Source: Marinobacter sp. ATCH36 (lineage in GTDB: Bacteria > Pseudomonadota > Gammaproteobacteria > Pseudomonadales > Oleiphilaceae). Taken from it: DNA of 64,000 nucleotides. Each line of letters begins with the position of its first letter. The first letter of the stretch is position 1. A program made the position numbers and the translations under genes. The DNA lies in NCBI RefSeq assembly GCF_023555055.1, contig NZ_JAMJPL010000002.1, positions 62,001 to 126,000 of the forward strand, written 5' to 3'. A model generated the notes under the pieces. The model saw only the letters and a program-made list of their open reading frames with translations. It did not search any database and had not been told where the DNA came from. Of the stretch, positions 33,002-43,699 are shown piece by piece.

Positions 33002-33499
33002 TCAGCGATCCAGCTTTTCCAGGAGTTCGTCGGTCAGGTTCATGTCCGGCTTGACGTACACCACGGCCTCACTGGGCAGAATCAGATCAAGGTCATGCTC
33101 ATCCAGCAATTCTTTGACGGCGGCATCCACTTCCGGGCGGGCGTTTTCCAGGAACTGTTGCTTGCGGTTTGCCACCGTGGAATCCAGGCGCTGTTTGAGG
33201 AAGTTGAACTCCTTGACCTTTTCCTGGAACTCGGTGGTCATTTTGTTGCGCTCGGACTCATTCATCATGGCGCCGTCTTTTTCCAGTCGTTCCTGCAGTT
33301 TGCGGGCGGCCTCCTGAGCTTCCCTGACTTTTGCTTCCTCACCGGAAAAGTCCTGCTGCATCCTCTCGCTGAATGCTTTCGCATCCTGCGACGAGAACAA
33401 TGCCTGACGCAAATCAACCACCCCAATACGGGTTTCGGCTGCAACCGTGGTAGTCGCCATCAGCGCAGCCAGCATTACTGCCAAGGACAATCGGAACAT
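33002..33499 (-). CDS. skp: Periplasmic chaperone Skp/OmpH
   Basis: 165 residues from the ATG at 33499; the upstream in-frame extension overlaps bamA and is rejected. Signal peptide [20 protein letters not shown], then [17 protein letters not shown] and a long coiled coil (about residues 45-120) that forms the tentacles of the trimer. It carries unfolded outer-membrane proteins to the BAM complex. Usual position between bamA and lpxD. Confidence 0.95.
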   Translation of the reverse strand: MFRLSLAVMLAALMATTTVAAETRIGVVDLRQALFSSQDAKAFSERMQQDFSGEEAKVREAQEAARKLQERLEKDGAMMNESERNKMTTEFQEKVKEFNFLKQRLDSTVANRKQQFLENARPEVDAAVKELLDEHDLDLILPSEAVVYVKPDMNLTDELLEKLDR

Positions 33500-33521
33500 G
33501 TTATTTCTCCTGTGTTTCTGG

Positions 33522-35840
33522 TCAGAATGTCTGCCCCAGTGAGAACTGGAATATCTGGGTATCGTCGCCACTCTTGTCGTTCAAAGGCTGCGCAAGGCTG
33601 AATGCCAGCGGACCAACCGCTGTTATCCACTGAAATCCTACACCAGCGGACAGCCGGACTTCATCCAGGGCCGGATCAAAATTCCGGTCGGCATCAAAGA
33701 CCTGCCCCGCATCCACAAAGAATGCCGTTCTCATTGAGCGGGTATCGCCGGCAAACGGTGTCGGGAAGATCAGTTCAAGGCTGCCCTCCGTCAGCAGGCT
33801 ACCGCCGAACGGATCCGGGTCCGAGAAATCATTTGGCGCATTGGTAGCCTTTGGCCCCAGAGAGTTTGCCTCATAACCGCGCACTGAACCATAACCGCCG
33901 GCGTAGAAGTGTTCATAAAACGGCATCACCGTTCGTCCACTGTAACCATCACCATAGCCGATTTCAGAACGGGCCCGGAAGACCCAGGTCTGGTTCTCGT
34001 TCATCGGCTGATAGAATTCGGTTTTCTGATTCACTTTATAGAAGGTGAGATCACTGCCGGGCACAGCAATATCCGTAGACAGGGACAGGCTGTAACCATC
34101 GGTTGGCAGAACACCCCGGTTCAGGGTGCTGCGGCGCCAGGAGCCGAACAGGAAGTAATTGTTGAAGTCATTGCCTTCTTCTTCAATAAAGGTTCGTACT
34201 TCCTCGGAGGTAAATGCCCCCGCCTTGACCTTGGAAAGCGTGTAGCCAAGGCCAAAGTTCAGCCGGGTGACGTTGTCGGTTGGATAGCCGAAGGTAACCC
34301 GACCGCCATATTCATCAAGCAGGTAGGATGAAATGTCCTGCTCTTCGAAGTCAGTTTCACGAGCGAATACGCTGAAACCACGGCTTACGCCATCCACTGT
34401 GTAGTAAGGATCCAGATAGGAGAAGTTGGCGCTCTTGATGGAGTCACTGACGTTGACGCCGAAGGATACCCGCTTACCGCTGCCGAAGAAGTTGTTCTCG
34501 GACACGTTGGCGCCGAGAATAACGCCGGAAGCCTGGGAGAAGCCCACCGAGGCAGACAGGCTGCCCGTGGCCTGCTCTGTCACCGAATAGTTCACATCGA
34601 CCATGTCGTCGGTGCCGGGAACCGGCACCGTCTCGACGTCTACCGTTTCAAAGAAGCCCAGTCGCTCGAGGCGGGTTTTCGAGAACTCGATTCTGTCGGT
34701 GGAAGCCACACCGCCTTCCATCTGGGTCATTTCCTGGCGCAGTACGTCGTCTCTGGTGGAAACGTTGCCGTCGAAATTAATGCGCCTGACATACGCGCGT
34801 TTGCCGGGTTCCACAAAGAACGTGACCGATGCGGTGTCATTCTCACCCGGCTCTGGCACGGCATTCACGTTCGCAAAGGCATAACCTTCGCGGCCGAGAC
34901 GCCTCGACAGCGACTCGGAAATCGCCGTCATGCGGGAACGGGAAAAGACATCACCCTCTTCAATGGGGATAAGCTCTCGCAGCTCCTCCTCGTCAACGAT
35001 AAGCTCGCCCCGAAGATTGACGTCGGAAACCGTGTACTGGGGGCCTTCATTCAGCGAGATGGCGATGAACACCTGCTTCTTGTCAGGTGAGATGGATACC
35101 TGACTGGATTCAACGTTGAAATCGATATAGCCACGGTCAAGATAGTAAGAGCGCAGGGACTCCAGATCACCACTCAGACGCTCGCGAGCGTATTTGTCGG
35201 AATTGGTGATGGAGTTCCACCAGCTGGTGGTTTCGAGCTCGAAGAGGCCCAGCAGGGTTTCGTCGTCGAAAGCCTCGTTGCCTACGATATTGAGGTGCTG
35301 GATCGCTGCTACCGAGCCTTCATTGATATCGAGGCGGATAGCAACGCGGTTGCGAGGAAGATCTTCAGCAGTTGCTTTTACGCGTGCATTGTAGCGCCCC
35401 TGACTGATGTAAGACCGGAGGATTTCCAGCTCCAGTCGCTCAAGGGTGGCGCGACGAAACACCTGACCTTCCTGCAGGCCGGCTCCGGACAACGCATCCA
35501 TCAGCATGTTGGTTTCTATGTTCTTGTTACCTTCAATGTCGATGGAGGTAATCGATGGCCGCTCTTTGACGGTCAGAATCAGCACACTCCCGTCCCGGCT
35601 GGCTTCAATATCGGTAAACAGCCCGGTGCGGAAAAGGTCTTTGATGGAGGTGGCCAGCTCAACCTCATCAACAGGCTCACCGATGGATACGGGAAACGCA
35701 GAGAATACCGTTCCTGCAGACACCCGCTGAAGGCCCTCTACCTCAATGTCGGATACGGTGAATTCATCAGCCAGAGCCGGTTTCATGGCGGAAGTGGCGA
35801 TTGCCAAGCCTACAGCTAAACCCAGAAAAGAACGTCTCAT
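33522..35840 (-). CDS. bamA: Outer membrane protein assembly factor BamA
   Basis: 772 residues. Signal peptide ending ALA, five POTRA repeats (about 25-420; first FTVSDIEVEGLQRVSAGTVF) and a C-terminal 16-stranded barrel with the conserved loop 6 motif VRGYE (in GYGSVRGYEANSLGP) and a terminal phenylalanine (FSLGQTF). Inserts beta-barrel proteins into the outer membrane. Full length for the family. Between rseP and skp as in other gammaproteobacteria; extracytoplasmic-stress regulation would be expected but is not visible here. Confidence 0.97.
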   Translation of the reverse strand: MRRSFLGLAVGLAIATSAMKPALADEFTVSDIEVEGLQRVSAGTVFSAFPVSIGEPVDEVELATSIKDLFRTGLFTDIEASRDGSVLILTVKERPSITSIDIEGNKNIETNMLMDALSGAGLQEGQVFRRATLERLELEILRSYISQGRYNARVKATAEDLPRNRVAIRLDINEGSVAAIQHLNIVGNEAFDDETLLGLFELETTSWWNSITNSDKYARERLSGDLESLRSYYLDRGYIDFNVESSQVSISPDKKQVFIAISLNEGPQYTVSDVNLRGELIVDEEELRELIPIEEGDVFSRSRMTAISESLSRRLGREGYAFANVNAVPEPGENDTASVTFFVEPGKRAYVRRINFDGNVSTRDDVLRQEMTQMEGGVASTDRIEFSKTRLERLGFFETVDVETVPVPGTDDMVDVNYSVTEQATGSLSASVGFSQASGVILGANVSENNFFGSGKRVSFGVNVSDSIKSANFSYLDPYYTVDGVSRGFSVFARETDFEEQDISSYLLDEYGGRVTFGYPTDNVTRLNFGLGYTLSKVKAGAFTSEEVRTFIEEEGNDFNNYFLFGSWRRSTLNRGVLPTDGYSLSLSTDIAVPGSDLTFYKVNQKTEFYQPMNENQTWVFRARSEIGYGDGYSGRTVMPFYEHFYAGGYGSVRGYEANSLGPKATNAPNDFSDPDPFGGSLLTEGSLELIFPTPFAGDTRSMRTAFFVDAGQVFDADRNFDPALDEVRLSAGVGFQWITAVGPLAFSLAQPLNDKSGDDTQIFQFSLGQTF

Positions 35841-35883
35841 TCAATAATTTCGCCTGTTGATGCGCGTAAGGAGTTCGCAATTC

Positions 35884-37233
35884 TCACAACCGCATCAGGT
35901 CGTTGTAAAGTGCAAACACCATTAATGTGAGGATCATTGCCATACCAATACGTAATCCAAACGCCTGGGCCTGTTCGGAAAGCGGCTTTTTGCGAATGGC
36001 TTCGATGGTGTAATAAACAATATGCCCACCATCCAGAACCGGTACTGGTAGCAGATTCAGCACTCCAAGGCTGACACTGAGGTAAGCAAGAAAGCGTACA
36101 AAATCTTCGAAACCGGAACTTACACTGGCTTCGGCTATCCTTGCAATGGTAATCGGGCCGCTAAGGTTAGTGGGAGATAGCAGCCCGGTCACCATTTTTT
36201 TGATGGCGACCAGAGTCAGCCGCGTGTCGCCCCAGGTTTCGGACATGGCGTTGGGAATCGCCGCCAGAGGGCCGAAGCTGACATCCCGCAGCACTTCATC
36301 GGGCCAGGAAACCTCACTGACGCCGGCCCCTACAAGCCCGGTGACTGTTCCATCATCAGCTTTATTTTCCGCGGGTGTTACAACAATCTGCTGCGTGCGG
36401 CCGTCGCGCTCGACTGTGAGTTCCAGTGGCGTTTCGGGAGCCTCACGAATAAACGAAACCAGCTCGAACCAGTCAGACACCGGTGCGCCATCAACAGCAA
36501 CCACCCGGTCGCCGGATTGAAGGCCTGCGGCATCAGCCCTTCCGCCGGTGACAATTTCTCCCAGTACCGGCGGTACATCCGGGCGCCAGGGAGTGACGCC
36601 GAACTCACCCAGGGGATTGGGGTTCTCATCGTTGAGGCGCCAACCATCCAGAGAGCCGGTCAGCGTGCCCCGGCTGCCATCCCGGGAAACATCAATCGCT
36701 ATCTCACCGAACTCACCGGTGCGCTCCAGCAGGCGCATGTTCACATCACGCCAGGACGTTACCCGGTGACCGTCGACCTCATGGATCTCCATGCCGGAGG
36801 CGAGCCCCAGGCGGTCAGCAACGCTGCCCTGGTTGACCTCTCCAACGATGGGCGCAACCGTAGTGAAACCGACAACACTCAACAGCCAGTACGCAAAAAT
36901 GGCAAACAGGAAGTTGGCAATCGGTCCGGCCGCAGCAATGGCAATACGTTTTGACGGTGGCTTGGAGTTGAAAGCCAGATGCTTCTGGTCTTCAGGCACC
37001 GGCCCTTCCCGCTCGTCCAGCATCTTTACATAGCCACCAAGCGGGATAGCGGCAACCGCAAATTCAGTGCCGTGGCGGTCGTACCAGGAATACAACGGCT
37101 TGCCAAAACCCACCGAAAAACGCAGTACCTTCACCCCACAGCGCCGCGCCACCCAGAAGTGACCGAACTCATGAAGGGTTACCAGAATGCCAAGCGTCAG
37201 TACCAACGCCAGTATGGTTTCAACTATCTGCAT
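35884..37233 (-). CDS. rseP: Site-2 zinc metalloprotease RseP
   Basis: 449 residues, intramembrane protease that cuts anti-sigma factors (RseA/MucA type). Membrane segment with the zinc motif VTLHEFGHFWVARR (HExxH), two PDZ domains (about 110-290; SVADRLGLASGMEIHEVDGH and ADAAGLQSGDRVVAVDGA) and the second active-site motif LNLLPVPVLDGGH. C-terminal membrane helix. Intact and in the usual place before bamA. Confidence 0.96.
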   Translation of the reverse strand: MQIVETILALVLTLGILVTLHEFGHFWVARRCGVKVLRFSVGFGKPLYSWYDRHGTEFAVAAIPLGGYVKMLDEREGPVPEDQKHLAFNSKPPSKRIAIAAAGPIANFLFAIFAYWLLSVVGFTTVAPIVGEVNQGSVADRLGLASGMEIHEVDGHRVTSWRDVNMRLLERTGEFGEIAIDVSRDGSRGTLTGSLDGWRLNDENPNPLGEFGVTPWRPDVPPVLGEIVTGGRADAAGLQSGDRVVAVDGAPVSDWFELVSFIREAPETPLELTVERDGRTQQIVVTPAENKADDGTVTGLVGAGVSEVSWPDEVLRDVSFGPLAAIPNAMSETWGDTRLTLVAIKKMVTGLLSPTNLSGPITIARIAEASVSSGFEDFVRFLAYLSVSLGVLNLLPVPVLDGGHIVYYTIEAIRKKPLSEQAQAFGLRIGMAMILTLMVFALYNDLMRL

Positions 37234-37281
37234 AGTGTTCTCTGTTGAGTTTGATCAGCCCGCCAGCCGAGCCCGCCTGAA

Positions 37282-38463
37282 TCAGACAGCCAGCCCGAGA
37301 ATCTGTTCCCGGGCTGAGGAGCGGGCTTCGGCATCCTTGGCAAAGATGGTATTAAAGCTGTCGGCTGGAACCACCTCGATAACAGCCAGAGTTCGCTCAA
37401 TGATAGAGGGAATATCCGCGAAACCCACTTTACCCGCAAGAAAGGCTGCAACTGCCTCTTCATTCGCCGCATTGAGTACAGCTGGCGCGGTTCCACCCTG
37501 CTGAAAGGCCTCGGCAGCAATCCGGAGGCAGGGAAAGCGCTCAAGATCCGGCTTTTCGAAATTAAACTGGCCGATACGGAAAAGGTCCAGCGGTGCCACG
37601 CCGGCATCGATTCGCTCAGGCCAGGCCAGGCCATTGGCTATCGGAGTTCGCATGTCAGGACTGCCAAGCTGGGCAAGCACGGAGCCATCAGCGTATTCCA
37701 CCATAGAGTGAATGATGCTTTCCGGATGCACGTGCACTTCGATCATTTCTGGCGTGGTATTGAACAACCAGCAGGCCTCAATCATTTCCAGCCCTTTGTT
37801 CATCAGTGTTGCGGAGTCCACTGAGATCTTCTGGCCCATTGACCAGTTAGGATGGGCACAAGCTTCCACAGGTAGCACATGGCGAAGGGCCTCGGCAGAA
37901 TGGGTACGAAAGGGGCCGCCTGAAGCCGTCAACAAAATGCGGGTGATGCCTGCGCCGCCCGTATCACGAATCTTGTCGGGGGGCATGCACTGAAAAATCG
38001 CATTGTGCTCACTGTCGATTGGCAACACTTCAGCGCCGGATTCAGCAACGGCGTCCATGAACAGCTTGCCCGACATCACCAGCGCTTCTTTGTTGGCCAG
38101 CAGCACTCGCTTGCCAGCCCGCACGGCAGCCAGAGTAGGTGGAAGGCCGGCGGCGCCAACAATGGCGGCCATTACGGTGTCTGCTTCGACATCTGCCGCC
38201 ACTTGACCCAGCGCCTCCGTTCCACTCAGAACCGTCACCGATGACAGGCTGGAAAGCGCCTCGGTTAATGTCTGGGCGGCTTCCTGATCTGCCATAACAG
38301 CGTAGCGTGGGCGAAACTCATGGCACAGCTCAGCCATACTCTCGACACTGGTGCTGGCAGTGAGCGCATGTACTGAAAAACGATCCGGGTGCCGCCGGAT
38401 AACATCCAGCGTATTCAGGCCTATGGATCCTGTTGCGCCCAATATCGTTATCGATCGCTTCAT
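37282..38463 (-). CDS. dxr: 1-deoxy-D-xylulose 5-phosphate reductoisomerase
   Basis: 393 residues from [15 protein letters not shown]; two upstream in-frame ATGs (38475, 38493) overlap cdsA and are less likely. Second step of the MEP isoprenoid pathway, NADPH-dependent. NADPH motif [14 protein letters not shown], metal-binding [12 protein letters not shown], the flexible-loop region [20 protein letters not shown] and the C-terminal domain. Placed between cdsA and rseP as in Pseudomonas; in E. coli it lies between frr and uppS. Confidence 0.96.
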   Translation of the reverse strand: MKRSITILGATGSIGLNTLDVIRRHPDRFSVHALTASTSVESMAELCHEFRPRYAVMADQEAAQTLTEALSSLSSVTVLSGTEALGQVAADVEADTVMAAIVGAAGLPPTLAAVRAGKRVLLANKEALVMSGKLFMDAVAESGAEVLPIDSEHNAIFQCMPPDKIRDTGGAGITRILLTASGGPFRTHSAEALRHVLPVEACAHPNWSMGQKISVDSATLMNKGLEMIEACWLFNTTPEMIEVHVHPESIIHSMVEYADGSVLAQLGSPDMRTPIANGLAWPERIDAGVAPLDLFRIGQFNFEKPDLERFPCLRIAAEAFQQGGTAPAVLNAANEEAVAAFLAGKVGFADIPSIIERTLAVIEVVPADSFNTIFAKDAEARSSAREQILGLAV

Positions 38464-38468
38464 AGAGG

Positions 38469-39326
38469 TCACCATTGCCCGGCCGTAAGCCAACCAAGCA
38501 TCGTAATAATCAGGGCGAATACGGGAATTGCAGCAGTCAGGCTGTCGATTCTGTCCATTATGCCACCATGGCCGGGTAAAAGTTGGCTGCTGTCCTTGAT
38601 GCCACGGAAACGCTTGAGCATGCTTTCCAGCAAATCACCCAGCACAGAAACGGCTCCGGTAACCAGGCTGGCGATTACCAGCAGAAGTGACTGTAACGCT
38701 GTTGCGGAGGCCAGCGTGGCGATAATGAGCGCGAACACAGCAACCGCTACCAATCCGCCCCAGACTCCAGCCCAGGACTTGCCAGGGCTGACTCGGGGCG
38801 CAAGCTTGGCCTTGCCGAATGCACGCCCGGCGAAGTAGGCGCCAATATCGGCTACCCACACCACACAGAAGACATAGAGAATCACCAGCAGATTGTTCTC
38901 GCTGTCACCGAACTGGAAGCCGCCGGTGCGGATATGGTTGAGCCCGACCCAGGCTGGAACCAGCACCAGAAGCCCCATGATGGCCCTGGCCGGTACACTG
39001 CCCCACCGTTCGGAACCGTCGGGATAGCTTCGCACCAGCAAAAAACACAAAACCCACCAGAAAACCGCCAGCCAGAGTACCGATACGGCCGGCACATTCA
39101 ACGGGCCAACAAGTACCCAAAGACCGTAGAGCACTCCGGCGACCACCAACGCATAGGCAACACGGGCCGCCGGGGCCACCATGCCGGACATATTTGCCCA
39201 CTCCCAGGCACCAATGGTGACGATGGCACCGGTGAACAGGGCAAAGCCCAGGGGCGGCAGGAAGAAAATGCCGCCAATGGCCAAAGGTGCCAGTACGAGC
39301 GCAGTAATAATACGGGTTTTAAGCAC
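38469..39326 (-). CDS. cdsA: Phosphatidate cytidylyltransferase
   Basis: 285 residues from a GTG at 39326 that gives the usual start [18 protein letters not shown]; the longer frame to 39533 overlaps uppS. Makes CDP-diacylglycerol for phospholipid synthesis. About eight membrane segments and the family signature near the C-terminus, [21 protein letters not shown] followed by DRIDS. It shares its last bases with the region upstream of dxr. Confidence 0.94.
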   Translation of the reverse strand: MLKTRIITALVLAPLAIGGIFFLPPLGFALFTGAIVTIGAWEWANMSGMVAPAARVAYALVVAGVLYGLWVLVGPLNVPAVSVLWLAVFWWVLCFLLVRSYPDGSERWGSVPARAIMGLLVLVPAWVGLNHIRTGGFQFGDSENNLLVILYVFCVVWVADIGAYFAGRAFGKAKLAPRVSPGKSWAGVWGGLVAVAVFALIIATLASATALQSLLLVIASLVTGAVSVLGDLLESMLKRFRGIKDSSQLLPGHGGIMDRIDSLTAAIPVFALIITMLGWLTAGQW

Positions 39327-39348
39327 GGTATCGTTCGCTATCTTGTCG

Positions 39349-40119
39349 TTATTGTTTCGACGAAACGCCGGCGATCTGGTCATCAGTCTGACCAAACCGT
39401 CGTTTCCGGCCAGCATACGCCTGCAGGGCCTGGCCCATTTCCTGTTCACGGAAATCCGGCCAATACACGGGAGAAAAGTACAACTCGGTATAGGCCAGAT
39501 GCCAAAGCATGAAATTGCTGATGCGTTGCTCACCTGCCGTCCTGATCATCAGGTCCGGCATGGGCAGGTCGCCAATGGAGAGATTTTGCTGTATCAGGTC
39601 GTCGGTGATATCCGAAGGCGCCAGCTCCCCAGTGCGTACTTTCTCAGCCACTTTACGGCTGGCCTGGGTAATATCCCAGTGGCCACCGTAGTTTGCGGCT
39701 ATCACGAGGGTCATGCGGGTGTTGTCGCGGGTGAGCTCTTCAGCCCGGTGCATGTGTTCCTGGAGATTGGCGCTGAATGCGGTGCGGTCACCAATGATAC
39801 GCAGGCAGATATCATTGCGGTGAAGCTTCTTTACTTCCCGCTCCAGAGCGAACAGGAACAGGCGCATCAAGGCAGAGACTTCGTCTTCAGGACGGCGCCA
39901 GTTTTCACTGGAGAACGCGAAAAGCGTCAGTACCTCCACTCCTTCCCGGGCGCAGGTTTCCACCACCGATCTGACCGCTTTCACACCTGCCTTGTGGCCG
40001 GCGACACCCTTTAACCGCCGGGCTTTGGCCCAACGATTGTTTCCATCCATGATAATGGCCACATGCCGGGGTTGGCTGCCAGCCGTTACCGGAATCTCTG
40101 CGGATACACTTTCCGTCAT
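39349..40119 (-). CDS. uppS: Undecaprenyl diphosphate synthase
   Basis: 256 residues. cis-Prenyltransferase making the C55 lipid carrier for peptidoglycan and O-antigen. Catalytic segment HVAIIMDGNNRWAKARRLKG (Asp), GHKAGVKAVRSVVETC, LTLFAFSSENWRRP, and the C-terminal ISNFMLWHLAYTELYFSP with RTAGEQR. The start begins 75 bases after frr. Confidence 0.96.
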   Translation of the reverse strand: MTESVSAEIPVTAGSQPRHVAIIMDGNNRWAKARRLKGVAGHKAGVKAVRSVVETCAREGVEVLTLFAFSSENWRRPEDEVSALMRLFLFALEREVKKLHRNDICLRIIGDRTAFSANLQEHMHRAEELTRDNTRMTLVIAANYGGHWDITQASRKVAEKVRTGELAPSDITDDLIQQNLSIGDLPMPDLMIRTAGEQRISNFMLWHLAYTELYFSPVYWPDFREQEMGQALQAYAGRKRRFGQTDDQIAGVSSKQ

Positions 40120-40194
40120 GCAATCCCCTGCTCAGGCAACATCCGGCATAGCCGCCGGCACTGACTGATCACGTTGCTGAAATTGACCAACTGT

Positions 40195-40752
40195 TCAGAC
40201 AGCCATCAGATCCTCTTCCTTGGCCTTTAACTGCTTCTCGATCTCTGCGATGTAGCGGTCGGTCAGTTTCTGGATTTCTTCTTCGCCATAACGCTCTTCG
40301 TCTTCGTTGATTTCCTTTTCCTTCAACAACTCTTTCAGTGTGCTGTTGGCATCCCGGCGGGCGCTACGAATAGAAACCTTACCGTGCTCCGCATCGGCCT
40401 TGGCCTGCTTGACCATTTCCTTGCGTGTTTCCTCGGTCAGCATCGGCATGGGAATACGAATAACTTCGCCGTTGTTTGACGGATTCAGCCCCAAGTCTGA
40501 CATCATGATGGCTTTTTCAATCTTTCCCAGCAGCGGCTTTTCCCAGGGGGAAACGGACAGCGTGCGGTTGTCTTCCACGTTCACGCTCGCCACCTGCCTC
40601 AGAGGTGTCTCCTGGCCGTAATAGTCAACCGTTACGCTGTCCAGAATGGAGGGATGGGCGCGACCGGTACGGATCTTGTTAAAAGCCGAGTTCAGGGACT
40701 CAAGACTTTTCTTCATCTTCTTTTCGGCATCAGCTTTAATATCGTCAATCAC
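40195..40752 (-). CDS. frr: Ribosome recycling factor
   Basis: 185 residues from the GTG at 40752 (GAGGA eight bases before); an ATG at 40779 would add nine residues not found in the family. Splits post-termination ribosomes with EF-G. Typical three-helix bundle: DDIKADAEKKMKKSLESLNS, KIRTGRAHPSILDSVTVDYYG, and the C-terminal DRYIAEIEKQLKAKEEDLMA. Follows pyrH by 30 bases. Confidence 0.95.
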   Translation of the reverse strand: MIDDIKADAEKKMKKSLESLNSAFNKIRTGRAHPSILDSVTVDYYGQETPLRQVASVNVEDNRTLSVSPWEKPLLGKIEKAIMMSDLGLNPSNNGEVIRIPMPMLTEETRKEMVKQAKADAEHGKVSIRSARRDANSTLKELLKEKEINEDEERYGEEEIQKLTDRYIAEIEKQLKAKEEDLMAV

Positions 40753-40782
40753 TGCAGCATCCTCGGATTCGTTGTTCAAAAA

Positions 40783-41511
40783 TTACTCGATCAGTGTGCC
40801 TTCCGATTCCCCGGTTACAATCCGGGTCAGTGCGCCGGCCCGATTCATATCGAAGACCCGCAGAGGCATACCATGATCCCGGGCAAGACAGATGGCGGTC
40901 AGGTCCATCACACCCAGTTTCTTGTCCAGCACTTCATCGTAAGTGAGGTATTCGTACTTTTCTGCCGTCGGATCTTTATAAGGGTCCGCGGAATAAACAC
41001 CATCAACCTTGGTCGCTTTCAATACGGCGTCGGCTTCAATCTCGATACCACGAAGACAAGCCGCTGAATCGGTTGTGAAAAACGGATTCCCCGTGCCCGC
41101 ACAAAAGATCACCACGTCGCCGTCTTTCAGGTCACGAACGGCGCGGCGACGGTCGTAATGCTCAACAATACCACTCATGGGGATGGCAGACATAACCCGG
41201 GTGCGAATGTTGGAGCGCTCAAGGGCATCCCGCATGGCCAGCCCGTTCATCACCGTTGCCAGCATCCCCATGTGATCACCGGTAACCCTGTCCATCCCGG
41301 CAGCATTAAGCGCGGCACCACGGAACAGGTTACCACCGCCGATCACCAGTCCCACCTGAACACCAATACCAATCAGTGAGCCAATATCCAGCGCCATACG
41401 ATCAAGCACTTTGGGGTCGATACCAAATCCATGGTCCCCCACCAGGGCTTCACCACTGAGCTTGAGCAGAACACGTTTGTATCTGGGCTGGGTATTGGAC
41501 GACTTCGGCAT
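40783..41511 (-). CDS. pyrH: UMP kinase
   Basis: 242 residues, amino-acid-kinase fold. [20 protein letters not shown] is the phosphate-binding start, [20 protein letters not shown] the UMP-binding region, and [19 protein letters not shown] a family signature. Makes UDP for pyrimidine nucleotides and cell wall precursors. Between tsf and frr as usual. Confidence 0.96.
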   Translation of the reverse strand: MPKSSNTQPRYKRVLLKLSGEALVGDHGFGIDPKVLDRMALDIGSLIGIGVQVGLVIGGGNLFRGAALNAAGMDRVTGDHMGMLATVMNGLAMRDALERSNIRTRVMSAIPMSGIVEHYDRRRAVRDLKDGDVVIFCAGTGNPFFTTDSAACLRGIEIEADAVLKATKVDGVYSADPYKDPTAEKYEYLTYDEVLDKKLGVMDLTAICLARDHGMPLRVFDMNRAGALTRIVTGESEGTLIE

Positions 41512-41696
41512 GAGGATCCCCTTCTTTGTGTCTGGCTTGATGTCTGGCAGGACAAGCTTTTCAGGCTTGTATTTGACATACTCCTCAACAAAAGGGGTAT
41601 CTCAGATACAAGCCCGCCACGAGAGCCGGACTACTCCAGCTAACGTGGCAGACTAGAACGGTGCGTCAGCCTGCGCTTCAGCACCTGTCAGAAGGA

Positions 41697-42566
41697 TCAG
41701 GACTTGCCAGTGCCCGCTGCAGCAGCGACCTCGGCAGCGAAGTCCACTTCTTCCTTCTCGATACCTTCGCCGACTTCCAGACGAACAAAGCTGGCCAGAT
41801 CGGCGCCGTTGTCCTTGATCAGCTGACCAACAGTCTGGTCAGGATTCTTGACGAACGGTTGCTCAACCAGGCTGTTCTCCGCCAGGAACTTCTTGATACG
41901 GCCGCCCATCATCTTCTCGACGATTTCAGCAGGCTTGCCTTCCATATCCGGCTGGGCCTTGATGACGTCTTTTTCTTTCTCGAGCTCATCGGCCGGCATA
42001 TCTTCCGGCTTGCCTACCCGCGGGTTAACAGCGGCAACGTGCATGGCAACGTCCCGTGCAACTTCAGGGTCACCAGCGGTAAGGGCCACAACCGATGCAA
42101 TCTTGTTGGTGCTGTGAACGTAAGCGCCGACAACCGGACCTTCTACGCGTACGATGCGACGAACGGTGATGTTTTCACCGATTTTCTGGACCAGCGCCTC
42201 ACGCTTGGCTTCCAGGTCGCCTTCCATCAGATCCGCAACGTCTGTCTTGCCATTTTCGAAGGCAACATTCAGAACGTCATTGGCAAAGTTGATGAAGTTG
42301 TCATCACGGGCAACGAAGTCAGTCTCGGAGTTCACTTCCAGGATGTAGGCGACTGTGTTGTCGTCGGACACCTTGATCAGGGAAACACCTTCAGCGGCGG
42401 TACGGCCCGCTTTCTTGGCAGCCTTCAAGCCTGAAGACTTGCGCAGCCCTTCAATCGCAGCGTCAACGCTTCCGTCAGCCTCTACCAGTGCCTTCTTGCA
42501 CTCCATCATGCCAAGGCCGGTGCGCTCACGCAGCTCCTTGACCATTGCGGCAGTAATTGCAGCCAT
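41697..42566 (-). CDS. tsf: Elongation factor Ts
   Basis: 289 residues from the ATG at 42566 (AGAGGA six bases before). Nucleotide exchange factor for EF-Tu. The N-terminal UBA-like domain [20 protein letters not shown], the core [20 protein letters not shown] and the C-terminal module [20 protein letters not shown] are complete. 185 bases separate it from pyrH, with a weak inverted repeat but no U-rich terminator. Confidence 0.97.
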   Translation of the reverse strand: MAAITAAMVKELRERTGLGMMECKKALVEADGSVDAAIEGLRKSSGLKAAKKAGRTAAEGVSLIKVSDDNTVAYILEVNSETDFVARDDNFINFANDVLNVAFENGKTDVADLMEGDLEAKREALVQKIGENITVRRIVRVEGPVVGAYVHSTNKIASVVALTAGDPEVARDVAMHVAAVNPRVGKPEDMPADELEKEKDVIKAQPDMEGKPAEIVEKMMGGRIKKFLAENSLVEQPFVKNPDQTVGQLIKDNGADLASFVRLEVGEGIEKEEVDFAAEVAAAAGTGKS

Positions 42567-42661
42567 GTTCATTCCTCTTAACTGTTCCAATCCAAATTCT
42601 GTACCGGTGTGCCCGGCAGTAAACCACGGACACACCCTACAACCCGTTTGCGAAGAACGTA

Positions 42662-43414
42662 TTACTCCGCGGCGGGAGCAGCACCTTCCGCGCCTTCGCT
42701 GACTTCAACAAACTCGTCAGCGCCGGCAGCACCAGCCTGGGATGCTTCAAGGCAGGTGTCAGCAACGGCCTGCACGTAGATCTGGATCGCGCGGATGGCA
42801 TCGTCGTTGCCCGGGATAACGTAATCAACGCCATCCGGATCACTGTTGGTGTCAACAACACCAATAACAGGAATGCCCAGCTTGTTGGCTTCCTTGATAG
42901 CGATACGCTCGTGGTCCACGTCGATCACGAACATGGCGTCCGGCAGGCCGCCCATGTCCTTGATACCACCGATGGAACGCTCAAGACGGTCCATTTCGCG
43001 GGTGCGGTCAAGAGCTTCTTTCTTGGTCAGCTTGTCGAAGGTACCGTCCTGGCTCTGTGCTTCAAGGTCACGATAGCGACGAATCGACTGGCGGATGGTC
43101 TTGTAGTTGGTCAGCATGCCGCCGAGCCAGCGATGGTTCACGTAAGGCTGGTTGGCGCGGAGTGCTTCTTCCTTGATGATCTTGGCCGCTGCACGCTTGG
43201 TGCCAACGAACAGGATCTTGTTCCTGTTACCTGCGAGGTTATGAACGAAGTTCAACGCGTCGTTCATGGCAGGAACAGTCTGCTCAAGGTTGATGATATG
43301 AATCTTGTTACGGGCGCCGAAGATGAACTTCGACATTTTCGGGTTCCAGTAACGGGTCTGGTGACCGAAGTGAGCGCCTGCCTTCAGCAGGTCACGCATA
43401 TTTACCTGAGCCAT
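42662..43414 (-). CDS. rpsB: 30S ribosomal protein S2
   Basis: 250 residues. Family start [20 protein letters not shown], then [40 protein letters not shown], and [21 protein letters not shown] short acidic C-terminal tail ([15 protein letters not shown]) extends past the fold. First gene of the long minus-strand operon. Confidence 0.97.
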   Translation of the reverse strand: MAQVNMRDLLKAGAHFGHQTRYWNPKMSKFIFGARNKIHIINLEQTVPAMNDALNFVHNLAGNRNKILFVGTKRAAAKIIKEEALRANQPYVNHRWLGGMLTNYKTIRQSIRRYRDLEAQSQDGTFDKLTKKEALDRTREMDRLERSIGGIKDMGGLPDAMFVIDVDHERIAIKEANKLGIPVIGVVDTNSDPDGVDYVIPGNDDAIRAIQIYVQAVADTCLEASQAGAAGADEFVEVSEGAEGAAPAAE

Positions 43415-43567
43415 GATATTTACCTTTTTAGCTTCGGGTTAGTCCTCCACACGTCCGATTGACCCAACCTGAATCCGTTGCTTGCTATAGGGGCAACAGA
43501 AGCAGGCACCCTGGGACAACGTGCCGACGTGTGTGCGAATTTGCCGGATTTGATTCCAGCGGGCGCG

Positions 43568-43576
43568 TTTATACCA
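43568..43576 (-). promoter_or_regulatory. Candidate extended -10 promoter element for rpsB
   Basis: TGGTATAAA on the minus strand, about 155 bases before the rpsB start, fits an extended -10 (TGnTATAAT). No good -35 is visible. The 285-base gap here also holds the opposing map promoter, which I could not place. Confidence 0.35.
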
Positions 43577-43699
43577 TAAATCGGCGGCCGGATTCCATTA
43601 ATTTGTCGCCAGGATAATGGCCCCGCACCCGCCTCTTCCTTGTACCCGGCCACACTCCCCCTTAAAATGCCTGTTTGATCCAAATTGACGGGAAACCCA

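Noticed and set aside
41540..41575. Hairpin ACAAGC...GCTTGT between tsf and pyrH
   Set aside because: No T run in either direction, so not an intrinsic terminator; stem is short.
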